The translations under genes and the position numbers were made by a program. This document shows, in pieces, positions 8,749 to 18,039 of a DNA stretch of 64,000 bases (the first letter of the stretch is position 1; every line of letters starts with the position of its first letter). The DNA is taken from positions 1-64,000 of the forward strand of contig JAZTWW010000035.1 in assembly GCA_045636065.1 (NCBI GenBank), written 5' to 3'. The notes under the pieces were generated by a model. It was not told the DNA's origin and made no database searches. It saw nothing but the letters and a program-made list of their open reading frames with translations. The DNA is from RGIG5050 sp045636065. GTDB taxonomy: Bacteria; Verrucomicrobiota; Kiritimatiellia; RFP12; UBA1067.

Positions 8749-9325
8749 ACTCGCCTCCCTGCCATGAGAGGAACCTCTTGAGGAACTCGAGCCCCACCCT
8801 TCCGCTCTTCTCCGGGTGGAACTGGGTTGCGACTATGCTCCCCTTGCGCACGGCCGAGGAGAACGTCACGCCGGCGAACTCCGTCCTGCCGATGGTGAAG
8901 GGATTCAACTCGGCATAGTACGAATGGACGAAATAGTACTCCGCGCCGCCGTTCACCTGGTTCCACCCCATCTCGGGTATCTTGCAGCCCGGCTGGGGCT
9001 TGAAGCGGCGGACTTTCCCGGGGATGAAACCGAGAAGATCGACCCCTCCGTCCTCCTCGGTGTGGTCGAAGAGTATCTGCATCCCAAGGCATATCCCGAG
9101 AAACGGCACCTGGCGGGCGATCGCATCGGTAAGAGCGGGCCTTAGGCCGAGCCTTTCAAGGTTCGCCATCGCGCTTCCTGCGGCCCCGACCCCCGGGAAG
9201 ACGATCCTCTCGGCGCGCGCTATCGTTTCAGGGTCGCTCGTCGGGACGGTTTCGACCCCGAGCGCGGCAAAGGCGAGCTTGACGCTCGTCAGGTTGCCTG
9301 CACCGTAATCGACTATCGCAACCAT
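8738..9325 (-). CDS. hisH: Imidazole glycerol phosphate synthase glutaminase subunit HisH
   Basis: HisH releases ammonia from glutamine for HisF. The 195-residue class I glutamine amidotransferase starts at the ATG at 9325 (MVAIVDYGAGNLTSV). The nucleophile Cys is in GICLGMQ near residue 78, and the His and Glu of the triad are in QFHPEKSG near 175-181. Its ATG overlaps the TGA of the thioredoxin-like gene, and it overlaps hisF at its 3' end, so the two subunits are made in coupled fashion. Confidence 0.97.
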   Translation of the reverse strand: MVAIVDYGAGNLTSVKLAFAALGVETVPTSDPETIARAERIVFPGVGAAGSAMANLERLGLRPALTDAIARQVPFLGICLGMQILFDHTEEDGGVDLLGFIPGKVRRFKPQPGCKIPEMGWNQVNGGAEYYFVHSYYAELNPFTIGRTEFAGVTFSSAVRKGSIVATQFHPEKSGRVGLEFLKRFLSWQGGEYAC

Positions 9326-10203
9326 CACTTTGCCTTCTTGGCTTTTTCGATAAGAGCCTTGGCGGCTTTCCTGTGGGCGGGGTCGTCCTTGTACTGCTTG
9401 TACTTGGACCCGAAGCGCGAGGCGAACTCCGCCTTTTCGCTCGGCCATGTCTGCGTAAGCCACATGACATCCCTGAGGAATGCGGGCGGATCCGAGTCCA
9501 TCTCCATCTCGGCGGATGCGACTAGAAAATCGTGCGCCCTTCCGATCGCCTCTTTAAGGGACTTCGCGTCCTGCGCTTTTGCGGCGGCAGCCTTATCCGA
9601 CGGCTTCGCCTCCGACGCAGCGATGTCGGCGTCGAGCCTCTTGAGGAAAGGCTCCACGTTCTTCCCCATCTGCACCTGGGACCTGAACATCTGGTACTTG
9701 CCGAAGTTGTTCACTCCCGGGGTGAGCGAGCCTGGAAGAGGAATGTCCGTTATCGCCTCGACAAGCGCCTCGGTGGCCTCCTGCTCGCTGTGGCCGGAGT
9801 AGACGACATTCCCCATCGCGTCGACGACGTAGAGGAACGGTATACCCGAGAACTCGGGCGGATTCTCTATGGACGCATTCTGGTATACGGGATACGTGCA
9901 GCCTGCGTCCTTCAAAAGCGCCACTGCCCTTTCATCGTCGCGCACCTGGCAGTGCGAGCCTATGAGAACAAAGGGCTTGTGCTTGAACGACTTCCAGAGG
10001 TTCTGGATTCTCGGGAGGCTCGCGCGGCACGGCGGGCAGTTGACGCCCCAGTTGTCCACTAGGACGACCTTCCCGGCAAGGCTCTCCTGCGAGATCTTGG
10101 GCCCGTAGATGTGGTGCTCGCCGTCGAGATTGCGCCATACGGCCGCCTGCGTGGCCAACGCCATGGAGACGGCGCAAAGAAATGATGCTATGCGTGGGTT
10201 CAT
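9325..10203 (-). CDS. Exported thioredoxin-like protein (TlpA type) with helical C-terminal part
   Basis: The protein of 292 residues begins at the ATG at 10203, which has an AAGGAG site 8 nt upstream and gives a signal peptide (MNPRIASFLCAVSMALA). A thioredoxin fold covers about residues 25-160 with the redox motif C-P-P-C in NWGVNCPPCRASLP and a cis-Pro region GIPFLYVV. The last 110 residues are charged and helical with no family I recognise. It probably acts as a periplasmic thiol-disulfide oxidoreductase. It lies between the VWA gene and hisH. Confidence 0.8.
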   Translation of the reverse strand: MNPRIASFLCAVSMALATQAAVWRNLDGEHHIYGPKISQESLAGKVVLVDNWGVNCPPCRASLPRIQNLWKSFKHKPFVLIGSHCQVRDDERAVALLKDAGCTYPVYQNASIENPPEFSGIPFLYVVDAMGNVVYSGHSEQEATEALVEAITDIPLPGSLTPGVNNFGKYQMFRSQVQMGKNVEPFLKRLDADIAASEAKPSDKAAAAKAQDAKSLKEAIGRAHDFLVASAEMEMDSDPPAFLRDVMWLTQTWPSEKAEFASRFGSKYKQYKDDPAHRKAAKALIEKAKKAK

Positions 10204-10220
10204 GTCTCGCTCCTTCAGGT

Positions 10221-12227
10221 TCATTTGGCCAGTTCGGACGAATACGGGATCGTGAGATTGTTGTCCCTGGCAAGAGCGCGCATCTCGTCGATCAGCTCCT
10301 TGCGCGGCTCAAGCGCGTATTCGCCTATGAGAGCGTATATCTTGCGCCTGGCCCACTCTGTTTTCGCCTCTGGGCCGATCCCAGACTTCGATCCGAAACT
10401 GCGCCTGAAGTACGAATCGTACACCGTCGAGCCGCTGAGCCCCTTGAGCTGGAAGACAAGCCCCATCGCCTCCGCGGGGCAGCGGCCCCAGATCTCAAGC
10501 GGCTCGCCCTTGTAGAGGTTCGTGACGAGCCTCGGGTACGCCTCCGCGCCGCTCGAAGCGCTGAATACGACCGTAAAGTCGCTCAACACCGGCTGCGAGA
10601 ACGATGCCGCAAGAGCCGGAAGCTCCTTCGCGCATGCGCGCTTGTCCTGCTTGTCGTATGGATCGGACTGGGATCTTTCGGCGACTCTCTCGTGCCTCGC
10701 CCAGCCGCCACGGTTGCCGCGGCTGATAAGGTCCATCAGGTAGGCGTTGGCCTTGTCCTTGATGCCGTACATGTAGACGCTCACAAGCCCGCCATTGAGG
10801 CGCGTGAAGCTCGAAAGGATCTCGCTAGAACGGACCATGCCAGTCGTGGCCTCGCCGTCTGTTATGACGAGCGCGACAAGCGGCCTTTCCGGATCGCGCG
10901 GCAGCGTAAGCGTGGAGCTGAGGCTCGCGAAGACGTCGGTCGTACCGGAGCTTTCGAGGTTCTTTAGCCACTTCTTCGCCTTCCTGCGCGCGCCGTAGGA
11001 ATTCTCCTGCCAGCCTTCGAACGCATAGTCCCAGCTGTTGGCGAAGCTGACGAGGTTGAACCTGTCCTTGTCGCCGAGCGAATCGATTATGTCGGAGACT
11101 GCGGATGCGCAAGCCTCAAGCCTTATGTTGCCGATGGAGCCGGAGACGTCTATCAAGACGACGAGATCCTTCGGCACCACGGGAAGCGGGTTCCGCTCGA
11201 GGCTGTTGATCCTCACCCTGAAATACTTCCACTGCGGCTCGGCGGGATCGATCCATCCGTCGAGGTCCAGTGTCACATGCTCGTCGAAGGGCTGCCCCTC
11301 CTGCGAATCCTTGAGCCTGTCGACGGCGGCCTTCTCGCTTCGGATGTGCGACGAATCGACCTTGGGGATGTTGAGCGCGACGATGGCCGGACCACCGGAA
11401 TCCTCTCCCGGGTTCTCCTCGGAGACCCTGTTGCGCCTTTCGGCGAGATCCTCGGCGGCCCTGCGTTCGGCGGCGATCTCCGCAGCCTCCTCTGCCTCGA
11501 ACGACCTTACAGGCGGCGGCGCCACCTCAAGCGATTTCTCCGCGAGCTCGAACGGGTCTGGCGTTTCAATCGTCATCTGGCGGTCTTCGGCGCGCTGTTT
11601 GGAGTCCTTAGCGCCCATGGCGCCGGCCGAAGCCTGCGCAGCCTCAAAGAGAGCGTCGCTCACGCTTCCCGCAGTTACGCGCTGCGCGTCAAGCGCCTCG
11701 GTTAGGCGCGAGACTAGCTCGTCCGGCGGCACGGCAGGGAGGAAATTGGTTACCTGCGGCGTCTCCGGCGGGGGAAGCGCCTCAAGGAGCGTCTGATCCT
11801 CGGGGATCTCGGCTTCGATGTCGCGGGGCTTTATCTCGTCGTTGACCTCCGGCTGCGGCGCGTCCGCGAGCGCGGTGTCGAAGGAGGAGCCGGCATCCTC
11901 CGCCTCGTAGCGGGAGACGTCGTTCTCGGGCCTTGCGGCCTCGTCGCTCAGCCTGTCGAGGCTTTCGTTCAAGTCGATTGGCGTAGGCTCCGGAAAGAAC
12001 TCCGGGAAGAGCTGCGGATCGAACTCCGTGTCCGGGAGGCGCGTCACGAGAGTCTCGTGCTTCTCGTGCATGCTCTTTTCGATCGCTATCTCGGTGAACG
12101 TCCTGAAGCGCGTGCTCCTGAAGTAGGCCATGAAAGCCGAGTGCAGGATGAGCGACAGCACGAACGCCGACACCCACAGCGAAAGGCTACCCTCCCTCTC
12201 GGGATCCTGCACGTCGTCATTCACCAT
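10221..12227 (-). CDS. Membrane-anchored VWA-domain protein
   Basis: The protein has 668 residues. One membrane helix (about 17-35) is followed by a long acidic, proline-rich region (about 60-300), then a von Willebrand A domain (about 345-540). The MIDAS metal site is visible as DVSGS near 359, with a later Thr in GTTDV and VITDGEATT. This N-terminal helix plus Pro-rich spacer recalls TonB or BatA/B layouts. Bat-type VWA proteins work in the periplasm with TPR partners; here two TPR genes lie directly upstream (11 bp overlap with the nearest). A direct role in aerotolerance is inference only. Confidence 0.75.
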   Translation of the reverse strand: MVNDDVQDPEREGSLSLWVSAFVLSLILHSAFMAYFRSTRFRTFTEIAIEKSMHEKHETLVTRLPDTEFDPQLFPEFFPEPTPIDLNESLDRLSDEAARPENDVSRYEAEDAGSSFDTALADAPQPEVNDEIKPRDIEAEIPEDQTLLEALPPPETPQVTNFLPAVPPDELVSRLTEALDAQRVTAGSVSDALFEAAQASAGAMGAKDSKQRAEDRQMTIETPDPFELAEKSLEVAPPPVRSFEAEEAAEIAAERRAAEDLAERRNRVSEENPGEDSGGPAIVALNIPKVDSSHIRSEKAAVDRLKDSQEGQPFDEHVTLDLDGWIDPAEPQWKYFRVRINSLERNPLPVVPKDLVVLIDVSGSIGNIRLEACASAVSDIIDSLGDKDRFNLVSFANSWDYAFEGWQENSYGARRKAKKWLKNLESSGTTDVFASLSSTLTLPRDPERPLVALVITDGEATTGMVRSSEILSSFTRLNGGLVSVYMYGIKDKANAYLMDLISRGNRGGWARHERVAERSQSDPYDKQDKRACAKELPALAASFSQPVLSDFTVVFSASSGAEAYPRLVTNLYKGEPLEIWGRCPAEAMGLVFQLKGLSGSTVYDSYFRRSFGSKSGIGPEAKTEWARRKIYALIGEYALEPRKELIDEMRALARDNNLTIPYSSELAK

Positions 12228-14370
12228 ATCTGGCCTTCCGTTCCTCGAGAAGCTTTTCGGCCTCCTCCGGCCTTCCCGACGCCCTGAGAAGATCGGCCGC
12301 GCGCGTAAGCGCTGCCGTTACGGCCTGGGGATCGTCGAAGAGCGTCGCCACGATCATCGTGTATCCGAGTTCGCCCTCGGCGTCTCCCTTGGCGCGCGCG
12401 CATGCTCCAAGAGCGACGTACGCCTCCATCCTGAGGCGCATCAGCTCCGGGCTCGCAGTCCTCTCGACCGTCTCTTCAAGCACCTTCGCGGCCTCCTCGG
12501 TGTTTCCGGCGGAGAGAAGAAGCTTTCCGAGCGAGAGCGACGCGCGTGCGCCGTACGCCGTCTTGACGGGATACTTTACGGCCTTCCTGAACGCAGCCTC
12601 CGAGGCGTCCCTTTCGCCGCGCGCCGAATGCGCCTCGCCGGCGATGGCGGCCGCGGCCTGAAGCCATTTCGCGTCGGCGCCATCTCGCGCGATGGCGCTC
12701 TTGGCGGCCTTGAGCGCGGCGTCTGCGCGCCCTCCTTCAAGGTCCTTCTCGGCCTGCCTTACAAGGGCCTCAATGGGGATGCGACCTTCCGTCGCCGAGC
12801 CTACGAGCTCCGAAATGATCGGGGAGGCAGCGGCGTAATCGTCCCTCTGCTGCATGAGAAGCGCAAGCTCGAGCTTCGCTTCGCGGGCATAGTCGCTTAC
12901 GGGATTCGCCTTGAGGCAGTCGTTCAACGCCGCCTCGGCGCCGGGCGCATCGCCCGCCCCTCTAAGGGCCACGCCGCGCCAATAGAGGTTCTGCGCTGAT
13001 CCGCCCCTCTCGGGGAAACGGCGCTGAAGCTCCTCAAGGCTTCTTGCGGCCGCCTTGTTTTCGCCGGCCTTGAGCTCCTCCATCGCCCTCGCCTCAAGAG
13101 CGCGCGACGACCACTGCGAATCGGGATGTGTCGCAAGAACCGTGCTCCACGAGCGGCGCGCGGCGGGAGCGTCGCCTAGCTTCATGTACGCAAGGCCTTC
13201 AAGATACCCCGCCCTCGCAGCCGTATCGCCTGTTGCACGCGCTGCGACTTCGCGCGCGTATGCTATTGCACGCTGCCATTCGCCCTGGGAGAACGCCGCG
13301 TCGCACCCGAAGGCGTAGACTGCCGCCGCGCTCTTCTCGGGCCAGTCGCCGCGCTCCGATATGGCCTTCAAGACTCCGGCGCTGTCGCCCTTGCGGGCGT
13401 AGAGCTCGACGCGCTGGACCGAAAGGATCTCGGCGAACTTGCCGTTGGGGAAGCGCTCAAGGCTCTCCGAGGCTGCCTGGAGGCTGTCGTCGAAGCGGCC
13501 CATCTTGAGAAGCGCCGCGGCCTTGAGGTAGGCGGCGTCCTCGTTGCCGGGCCCGAGGCTGTCAGCGGCCCTGTGCGCTTCTGCGTAGCGCATGGCCCTG
13601 TAGTCGGCCCATGCCGCCCAGAGTGCGCATTCCTTCGCGCGTGCGCCGTCGGGGAACTTCTCGGCGAGTGTGCGGAAAAGCGTGGCCGCCTCGCCCCAGA
13701 TGCCGTCGCGGTAGTTCATCATCGCGGAAAGGTATATCGCCTCCTCCGCGACGGCCCGTTCGGGAGCGTCGGCAAGCTGCGCGAAGACGGCCGTGGCCGC
13801 GGCGTGCATATCCCTGTTCCTGTCGGCCGAGAGTATCGCACCCTGGCGGAGAAGGGATATGCGGGCAGTTTCGGTCGTCTTGTCGATCTTGGCGGCCTTG
13901 CCGAACGAGGCGCGGGCCGAAGTGAGATCGCCTTCGCGCTCTTCGTCGCACGCGAGGTGGTAGAGCGCGGCCTGCCTTATGTCCTTCGGGGCGGAAGCCC
14001 TGTCGACGGACGTTAGAAGAGTCCTCCGCGCATCGCCGCCGGAAAGGAGTGCTTCGTTGAACCTTGCGATCGCGGACCACTTCCCCTCGGGGGCGGCCTC
14101 GTAGGCGAGCGCGTAGTGTCTGCGCGCGTCGTCCTTCGAGCCGGCGTGGCGCTCGGCCTCGGCGAGACGGAAATAGACCTCGTCGCGCCCGACGGAAACG
14201 GCGTTCGTGAGCGCGGTGTATTCGCCGACGGCCTCCTTCCAGAGCTTGCGCCTGGCGAGGCCGTTCGCGAAGAGAAGCCTGTCGGCCTCAGGCACCCCTG
14301 AGACCTGGGCAAAGAGGCAGGCCGCTGCGGGAGCGGCCAGTGCCATCAATAGGATAAGCCTCCTCATCAA
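12217..14370 (-). CDS. Exported TPR-repeat protein
   Basis: This 717-residue protein starts with a signal peptide (MMRRLILLMALAAPAAACLFA; the Cys at 18 could be a lipobox cysteine, but the preceding residues fit poorly). The rest is built almost entirely of helical TPR-type units of about 34 residues rich in Ala, Glu, Arg and Lys. No catalytic motif is seen. It overlaps the VWA gene downstream by 11 bp and the upstream TPR gene by 4 bp (ATGA). A scaffold role for the VWA protein in the periplasm is the simplest reading. Confidence 0.75.
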   Translation of the reverse strand: MMRRLILLMALAAPAAACLFAQVSGVPEADRLLFANGLARRKLWKEAVGEYTALTNAVSVGRDEVYFRLAEAERHAGSKDDARRHYALAYEAAPEGKWSAIARFNEALLSGGDARRTLLTSVDRASAPKDIRQAALYHLACDEEREGDLTSARASFGKAAKIDKTTETARISLLRQGAILSADRNRDMHAAATAVFAQLADAPERAVAEEAIYLSAMMNYRDGIWGEAATLFRTLAEKFPDGARAKECALWAAWADYRAMRYAEAHRAADSLGPGNEDAAYLKAAALLKMGRFDDSLQAASESLERFPNGKFAEILSVQRVELYARKGDSAGVLKAISERGDWPEKSAAAVYAFGCDAAFSQGEWQRAIAYAREVAARATGDTAARAGYLEGLAYMKLGDAPAARRSWSTVLATHPDSQWSSRALEARAMEELKAGENKAAARSLEELQRRFPERGGSAQNLYWRGVALRGAGDAPGAEAALNDCLKANPVSDYAREAKLELALLMQQRDDYAAASPIISELVGSATEGRIPIEALVRQAEKDLEGGRADAALKAAKSAIARDGADAKWLQAAAAIAGEAHSARGERDASEAAFRKAVKYPVKTAYGARASLSLGKLLLSAGNTEEAAKVLEETVERTASPELMRLRMEAYVALGACARAKGDAEGELGYTMIVATLFDDPQAVTAALTRAADLLRASGRPEEAEKLLEERKARYGE

Positions 14371-15764
14371 CCCTGGCGAGCCTCCTGGATGGCCTTCGAA
14401 AGCGCAAGCATGCGCTCGCCGAGATCCTCGAACGTGACGTCGGTGGAGTAGATGTCCTTGTAGTAGGCGTACGCCTTCTCGTAGTCGCCCTGCGTCTCCG
14501 CGCAGAGGCCGAGCTGGTAAACGACCTTCTTCTTCAGGTCGTCCATCGTCGGGATGGCGTCGCGCGCTGCCTCAAGCTGCATGACGGCCATGTCCGTCTT
14601 GCCAGTCTGCATGAAGCACATCGCCATGTAGTAGAGCGCCCAGAGACGGTCCTTCGGGCTCTTCTGCGCGAGCTGGAGGTGCGTAAGCGCGTCATCGTAG
14701 TAGCCGTAGGTGTACAGGAGAACGCCCAGGTCGTACCTGATCTTGAGGTCGTTCGGATAGCGCTCGACGCGGCCGACGAGATCCTCGTAGACGAACTGCG
14801 TCTTCTCCTGCTCGAGCGCCTCGGCGCCTTCGGCGTCGCCCGCGGCCTGAAGCTGCTCGATGCGCTGGTCGTACTCCATGACGCGCGTGGTGGACATCAT
14901 GCGGTCGAGCTCGGGGTCCATGGCGTTGAGTTCGAGCGCCTTCTGGAGTACATCCACTGCTTCGGCGTAGCGCTTGTTCTGGTTGTAGATTCGAGCGAGG
15001 GCCCTGTAGTGGTTCATGTTGCCCGGCTCCTTCTCGATCTGGGCGAGGCGCTCCTGGATGAGGGCCTCGGCGTCGTCGCCGGTGATGACCGCCTTGTTCG
15101 CCTGGTCGAGCTTCTTGGCCTGCTCCTTGTTGGCGATGAGCTGCTGGAAGCCGCCCTTCTTGCCGGTGGCCTCGGTCCAGCCGCTGTTCATCGTGGCCTG
15201 CGCCTCGGCGTTCTTGAGCATCTGGATGACCTTCTGGTCGCCCGGCTTCAGGTTGAGGATCTTCTGGTAGGCGTCGCGCGCCTTCGTCCAGTTCTTGGCG
15301 ATGGAGTAGTAGGAGGCGACGCGCTCGAGGAGCGCGACGTTGCCGGCCGAGCATTCGGCGGCGGCCTCCATCGTTATCGCCGCGGCCTCGGGCTTGCCTG
15401 CGGCCTCGGCGGCCTTGACGGCCACCTCGATGTTGTCGGGGTCGAGAGGATTCTGCGCGAGAAGCTTTTCGGCCTCGGCCATCGCCTCGGCTCCCTGACC
15501 CTTCTTCGCGAGGGCGAGAACCTTGTTGCGGGCCATGATGCTGCCGAGGCTCTGGAGCTTGGCGGCGAGCCCGGAGACGGGCTTCTGGCGGTAGCGGGCA
15601 ATCTGTGCCGTGCGCAAAAGGCGCCTCGCCTCAAGCGTATCGGGTGCATAGTTGAGCGACTGCGTAAGCATCTCGATCGCAAGGTCGAACTTGCGCGATT
15701 CGAGCGCCTGGCGCCCGCGGTTCATCAGATTCTGGGCCTTTTGGGCCGCTGCATCGTTTGCCAT
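14367..15764 (-). CDS. Cytoplasmic TPR-repeat protein
   Basis: This 465-residue protein has no signal peptide. TPR-like units are clear near residues 10-50, 150-185, 245-290 and 350-450 (for example RYAEAVDVLQKALELNAMDP). A Gln/Glu-rich helical region lies at 290-330. The start is set by GGAGG 7-9 nt upstream of the ATG and a promoter just beyond. It is the first gene of the TPR-TPR-VWA-thioredoxin-hisHF operon. Function is unknown beyond protein-protein binding. Confidence 0.75.
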   Translation of the reverse strand: MANDAAAQKAQNLMNRGRQALESRKFDLAIEMLTQSLNYAPDTLEARRLLRTAQIARYRQKPVSGLAAKLQSLGSIMARNKVLALAKKGQGAEAMAEAEKLLAQNPLDPDNIEVAVKAAEAAGKPEAAAITMEAAAECSAGNVALLERVASYYSIAKNWTKARDAYQKILNLKPGDQKVIQMLKNAEAQATMNSGWTEATGKKGGFQQLIANKEQAKKLDQANKAVITGDDAEALIQERLAQIEKEPGNMNHYRALARIYNQNKRYAEAVDVLQKALELNAMDPELDRMMSTTRVMEYDQRIEQLQAAGDAEGAEALEQEKTQFVYEDLVGRVERYPNDLKIRYDLGVLLYTYGYYDDALTHLQLAQKSPKDRLWALYYMAMCFMQTGKTDMAVMQLEAARDAIPTMDDLKKKVVYQLGLCAETQGDYEKAYAYYKDIYSTDVTFEDLGERMLALSKAIQEARQG

Positions 15765-15793
15765 GTCTGACCTCCAGAATTTCTTTTCGGGAC

Positions 15794-15822
15794 ATTATAC
15801 CATAAGAGCCATTTTCATGCAA
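15794..15822 (-). promoter_or_regulatory. Promoter of the TPR/VWA/hisHF operon
   Basis: Minus strand TTGCAT (15817-15822), 17 bp spacer, TATAAT (15794-15799) preceded by TGG (extended -10). It fits between the capD stop at 15828 and the TPR start at 15764, and the leader carries a GGAGG ribosome-binding site. Confidence 0.88.
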
Positions 15823-15827
15823 GAATA

Positions 15828-17264
15828 TCACGGTATGAATCTCGCCATCGCGCGGACGTCGTCAAGGGCGTTTCCGGGGGATGCGAGTATCCTTCCGACC
15901 TCATCCATGATCTCGGCCGACGAGGCGCGCGGCGTCTGCGGCCTGCAAGCGTAGATCCTCGCGTGTCCCGTCCTGAAAGCGCTCTTCTCGCTCACGTCAA
16001 GCTCCTCGAAAAGCTTCTCGCCAGGCCTTACGCCCGTAAAGACGATGGGGACGTCGTCGTAGGGCCTTAAGCCCGCCGCGCGTATCATCTGCTCGGCGAG
16101 CTCCACGATCCTGACGGGCTTACCCATGTCGAGCGTGAAAATGGCGCTCTGGCCCTCGGCCGCCGCCTTGAGGACGAGCCCCACAGCCTCGCGCACCGTC
16201 ATGAAGTAGCGCTTCATCTCCGGATGCGTCACGGTGACCGGCCCCCTGCGGGCGATCTGCTCCTCGAAAAGCGGCACCACGCTTCCGCTCGAACCGAGGA
16301 CGTTGCCGAACCTTACGCAGGCGAATCTCGTCGCGCCGCCGTTGAGATCCATCAGCAGGATCTCGGCGAGCCTCTTCGTTATCCCCATGACGCTTACGGG
16401 GTTGACTGCCTTGTCCGTCGAGATCATGACGAATCTCGCGACTCCCGCATCGCGGGCAAGCTCCCCAAGGCGGCGCGTCGCGAGCGTGTTGTTCCTAAGC
16501 CCCTCCGCAGGGTGGAGCTCGACCATGGGGACATGCTTGTAGGCCGCCGCGTGAAGGACGATCTGCGGACGGTACTTCGCGAATATCGCCTCCATCCGCT
16601 TAAGGTCGTTCACGTCGGCCATCTCGGGGATGCAGCGCGCGGTGCCCCCCAAAGAGCGCATGCGCCTGTCGATCTCGTAGAGGGCGTTCTCGCCTCGCTC
16701 GACCATGACGACTGTCGCCGCGCCGCATTCGGCGACCTGCCTTACGATCTCGGATCCTATCGACCCGCCGGCGCCTGTCACCATCACAGTCTTCCCCTGC
16801 ATGAGAGAGACCACATCCGCGGAATCCGTCTCGCTCTCGGCGCGCGAGAGAAGCCCCTCCTCCTTCATGCGGGCCGTCCAGTATACGCCCCAGATGAACC
16901 TTACCGTGCACATCCCCGCCGCTAGAAGAAGCGTATTGAGGATCGCGATCGAGTAGGGCGCGCGGAATGCGGCAACCGCCATCTCAGGGAGAAACGCCCT
17001 CAAAACAAGGAGTATCGCGCCTATCGAGGCGAAGGCCGCCGCATAGCGGGGTACGTCGAGCGCCTTGAGCCTCCAACGCCTCGTGCAGCCGAACGCCGCA
17101 AGAGTTGCCGTCTCGACGATCCACACGACGATAAAGCTCTGCACGGCCGCACGCCATCCCCAGTTGGGCTCCACGAACCCGAGCCTCAGGACGAACGCTC
17201 CAAGGTATGCCCCGGCCATTATCGCCGTATCGGCGAGGAGCCCCAAAATGAAGGCTATTCCCAT
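15828..17264 (-). CDS. Short CapD-type UDP-sugar 4,6-dehydratase (membrane)
   Basis: The 478-residue protein has four predicted membrane helices (about residues 1-130) followed by an NAD-binding short-chain dehydrogenase domain (about 155-450). GAGGSIGSE gives the Rossmann loop and STDKAVNP the Ser/Lys catalytic region (replacing YxxxK, as in this family). Relatives (CapD, WbpM, FlaA1) make 4-keto-6-deoxy sugars for capsule, O-antigen or glycan synthesis. Full-length membrane versions are usually 600-660 residues with a CoA-binding-like domain between the helices and the catalytic part; that domain is missing here. It lies 4 bp after the unknown exported gene. Confidence 0.88.
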   Translation of the reverse strand: MGIAFILGLLADTAIMAGAYLGAFVLRLGFVEPNWGWRAAVQSFIVVWIVETATLAAFGCTRRWRLKALDVPRYAAAFASIGAILLVLRAFLPEMAVAAFRAPYSIAILNTLLLAAGMCTVRFIWGVYWTARMKEEGLLSRAESETDSADVVSLMQGKTVMVTGAGGSIGSEIVRQVAECGAATVVMVERGENALYEIDRRMRSLGGTARCIPEMADVNDLKRMEAIFAKYRPQIVLHAAAYKHVPMVELHPAEGLRNNTLATRRLGELARDAGVARFVMISTDKAVNPVSVMGITKRLAEILLMDLNGGATRFACVRFGNVLGSSGSVVPLFEEQIARRGPVTVTHPEMKRYFMTVREAVGLVLKAAAEGQSAIFTLDMGKPVRIVELAEQMIRAAGLRPYDDVPIVFTGVRPGEKLFEELDVSEKSAFRTGHARIYACRPQTPRASSAEIMDEVGRILASPGNALDDVRAMARFIP

Positions 17265-17268
17265 ATCG

Positions 17269-18039
17269 TCACCTTACGCCTTTTGCGCCCCTGCCGTCGG
17301 CAGCGCGTCCAAGGCTCAAGACGGCCTCCCTCACGGCCGAACCGCCCTTCACGCGCCTTTTGCCGGGCGCCGTAAAGAAGCCGCCCGCGACAGGTATGGA
17401 TTTAAGATCGTTCAGCTCGGCGGGATCGGATCCCTCCACATCGACGAGCATCCCGTCGTCGTCCACGGCGAGGCTCGCGCGCGTCTTGCCGCAGAGGAAG
17501 GCGCAGAGCTTGCCGTCGCTCGACGGGTATTTCGCCGCGAGAGCGCGCTTTGCGAGCCACCTGCTCTCCGAAAAGGCGCAATACGTGCGATCGGCGTTGA
17601 AGACGGCGAACGTCCTGTATTCACGCCCTTCGCCCGGGGGAAGGATTATTACGCCCGGCTCGGGGTCGTGCTTGGCCCCCGCGTGGTTGAAGACCATCTT
17701 CGCCTCCCTGTCGACGCTCGGGTAGACGAGGACTACCGTCAGGAAGTCGCCTTCATGCGTGTCGAACGCCGCCCACCTAAGAGGATCCGCCGTGCGGGCG
17801 GGGCCGAACATCTTCGTGAAGCGCCTCTGGGCCATCCCTGAGAGGAACGTGGGGACAAGCGCGTTGCCCATAAGGCGCGAAAGCGGCCCAGCCTTCGAAT
17901 CGATCTGCGACCACGGCGCAAGCTCGCACGTCCAGACGAGCTCCGGCGGGACCTTCTGCGCGGCCGGCTGCCCGGTTGAGGCTGCCGCAGCGAGTGCCAA
18001 GGCAATGACGATCGACGAAAGGACATTCTTAAAAATCAT
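17269..18039 (-). CDS. Unknown exported protein
   Basis: The 256-residue protein has a signal peptide (about residues 1-23, MIFKNVLSSIVIALALAAAA). I do not recognise a family. The mature part is mixed alpha/beta with a C-terminal basic tail (GKRRVKGG, RAADGRGAKGVR). Its start overlaps the RNase Y stop by 4 bp and it is followed after 4 bp by the CapD-type gene, so it belongs to the xseB-rny operon. A lipid- or polysaccharide-related role would only be a guess from the neighbour. Confidence 0.6.
   Translation of the reverse strand: MIFKNVLSSIVIALALAAAASTGQPAAQKVPPELVWTCELAPWSQIDSKAGPLSRLMGNALVPTFLSGMAQRRFTKMFGPARTADPLRWAAFDTHEGDFLTVVLVYPSVDREAKMVFNHAGAKHDPEPGVIILPPGEGREYRTFAVFNADRTYCAFSESRWLAKRALAAKYPSSDGKLCAFLCGKTRASLAVDDDGMLVDVEGSDPAELNDLKSIPVAGGFFTAPGKRRVKGGSAVREAVLSLGRAADGRGAKGVR

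Noticed and set aside
14679..15770. Plus-strand frame of 363 codons opposite the cytoplasmic TPR gene
   Set aside because: It is a Leu/Val/Gly-rich mirror of the TPR codons and would run through the minus-strand start and ribosome-binding site.
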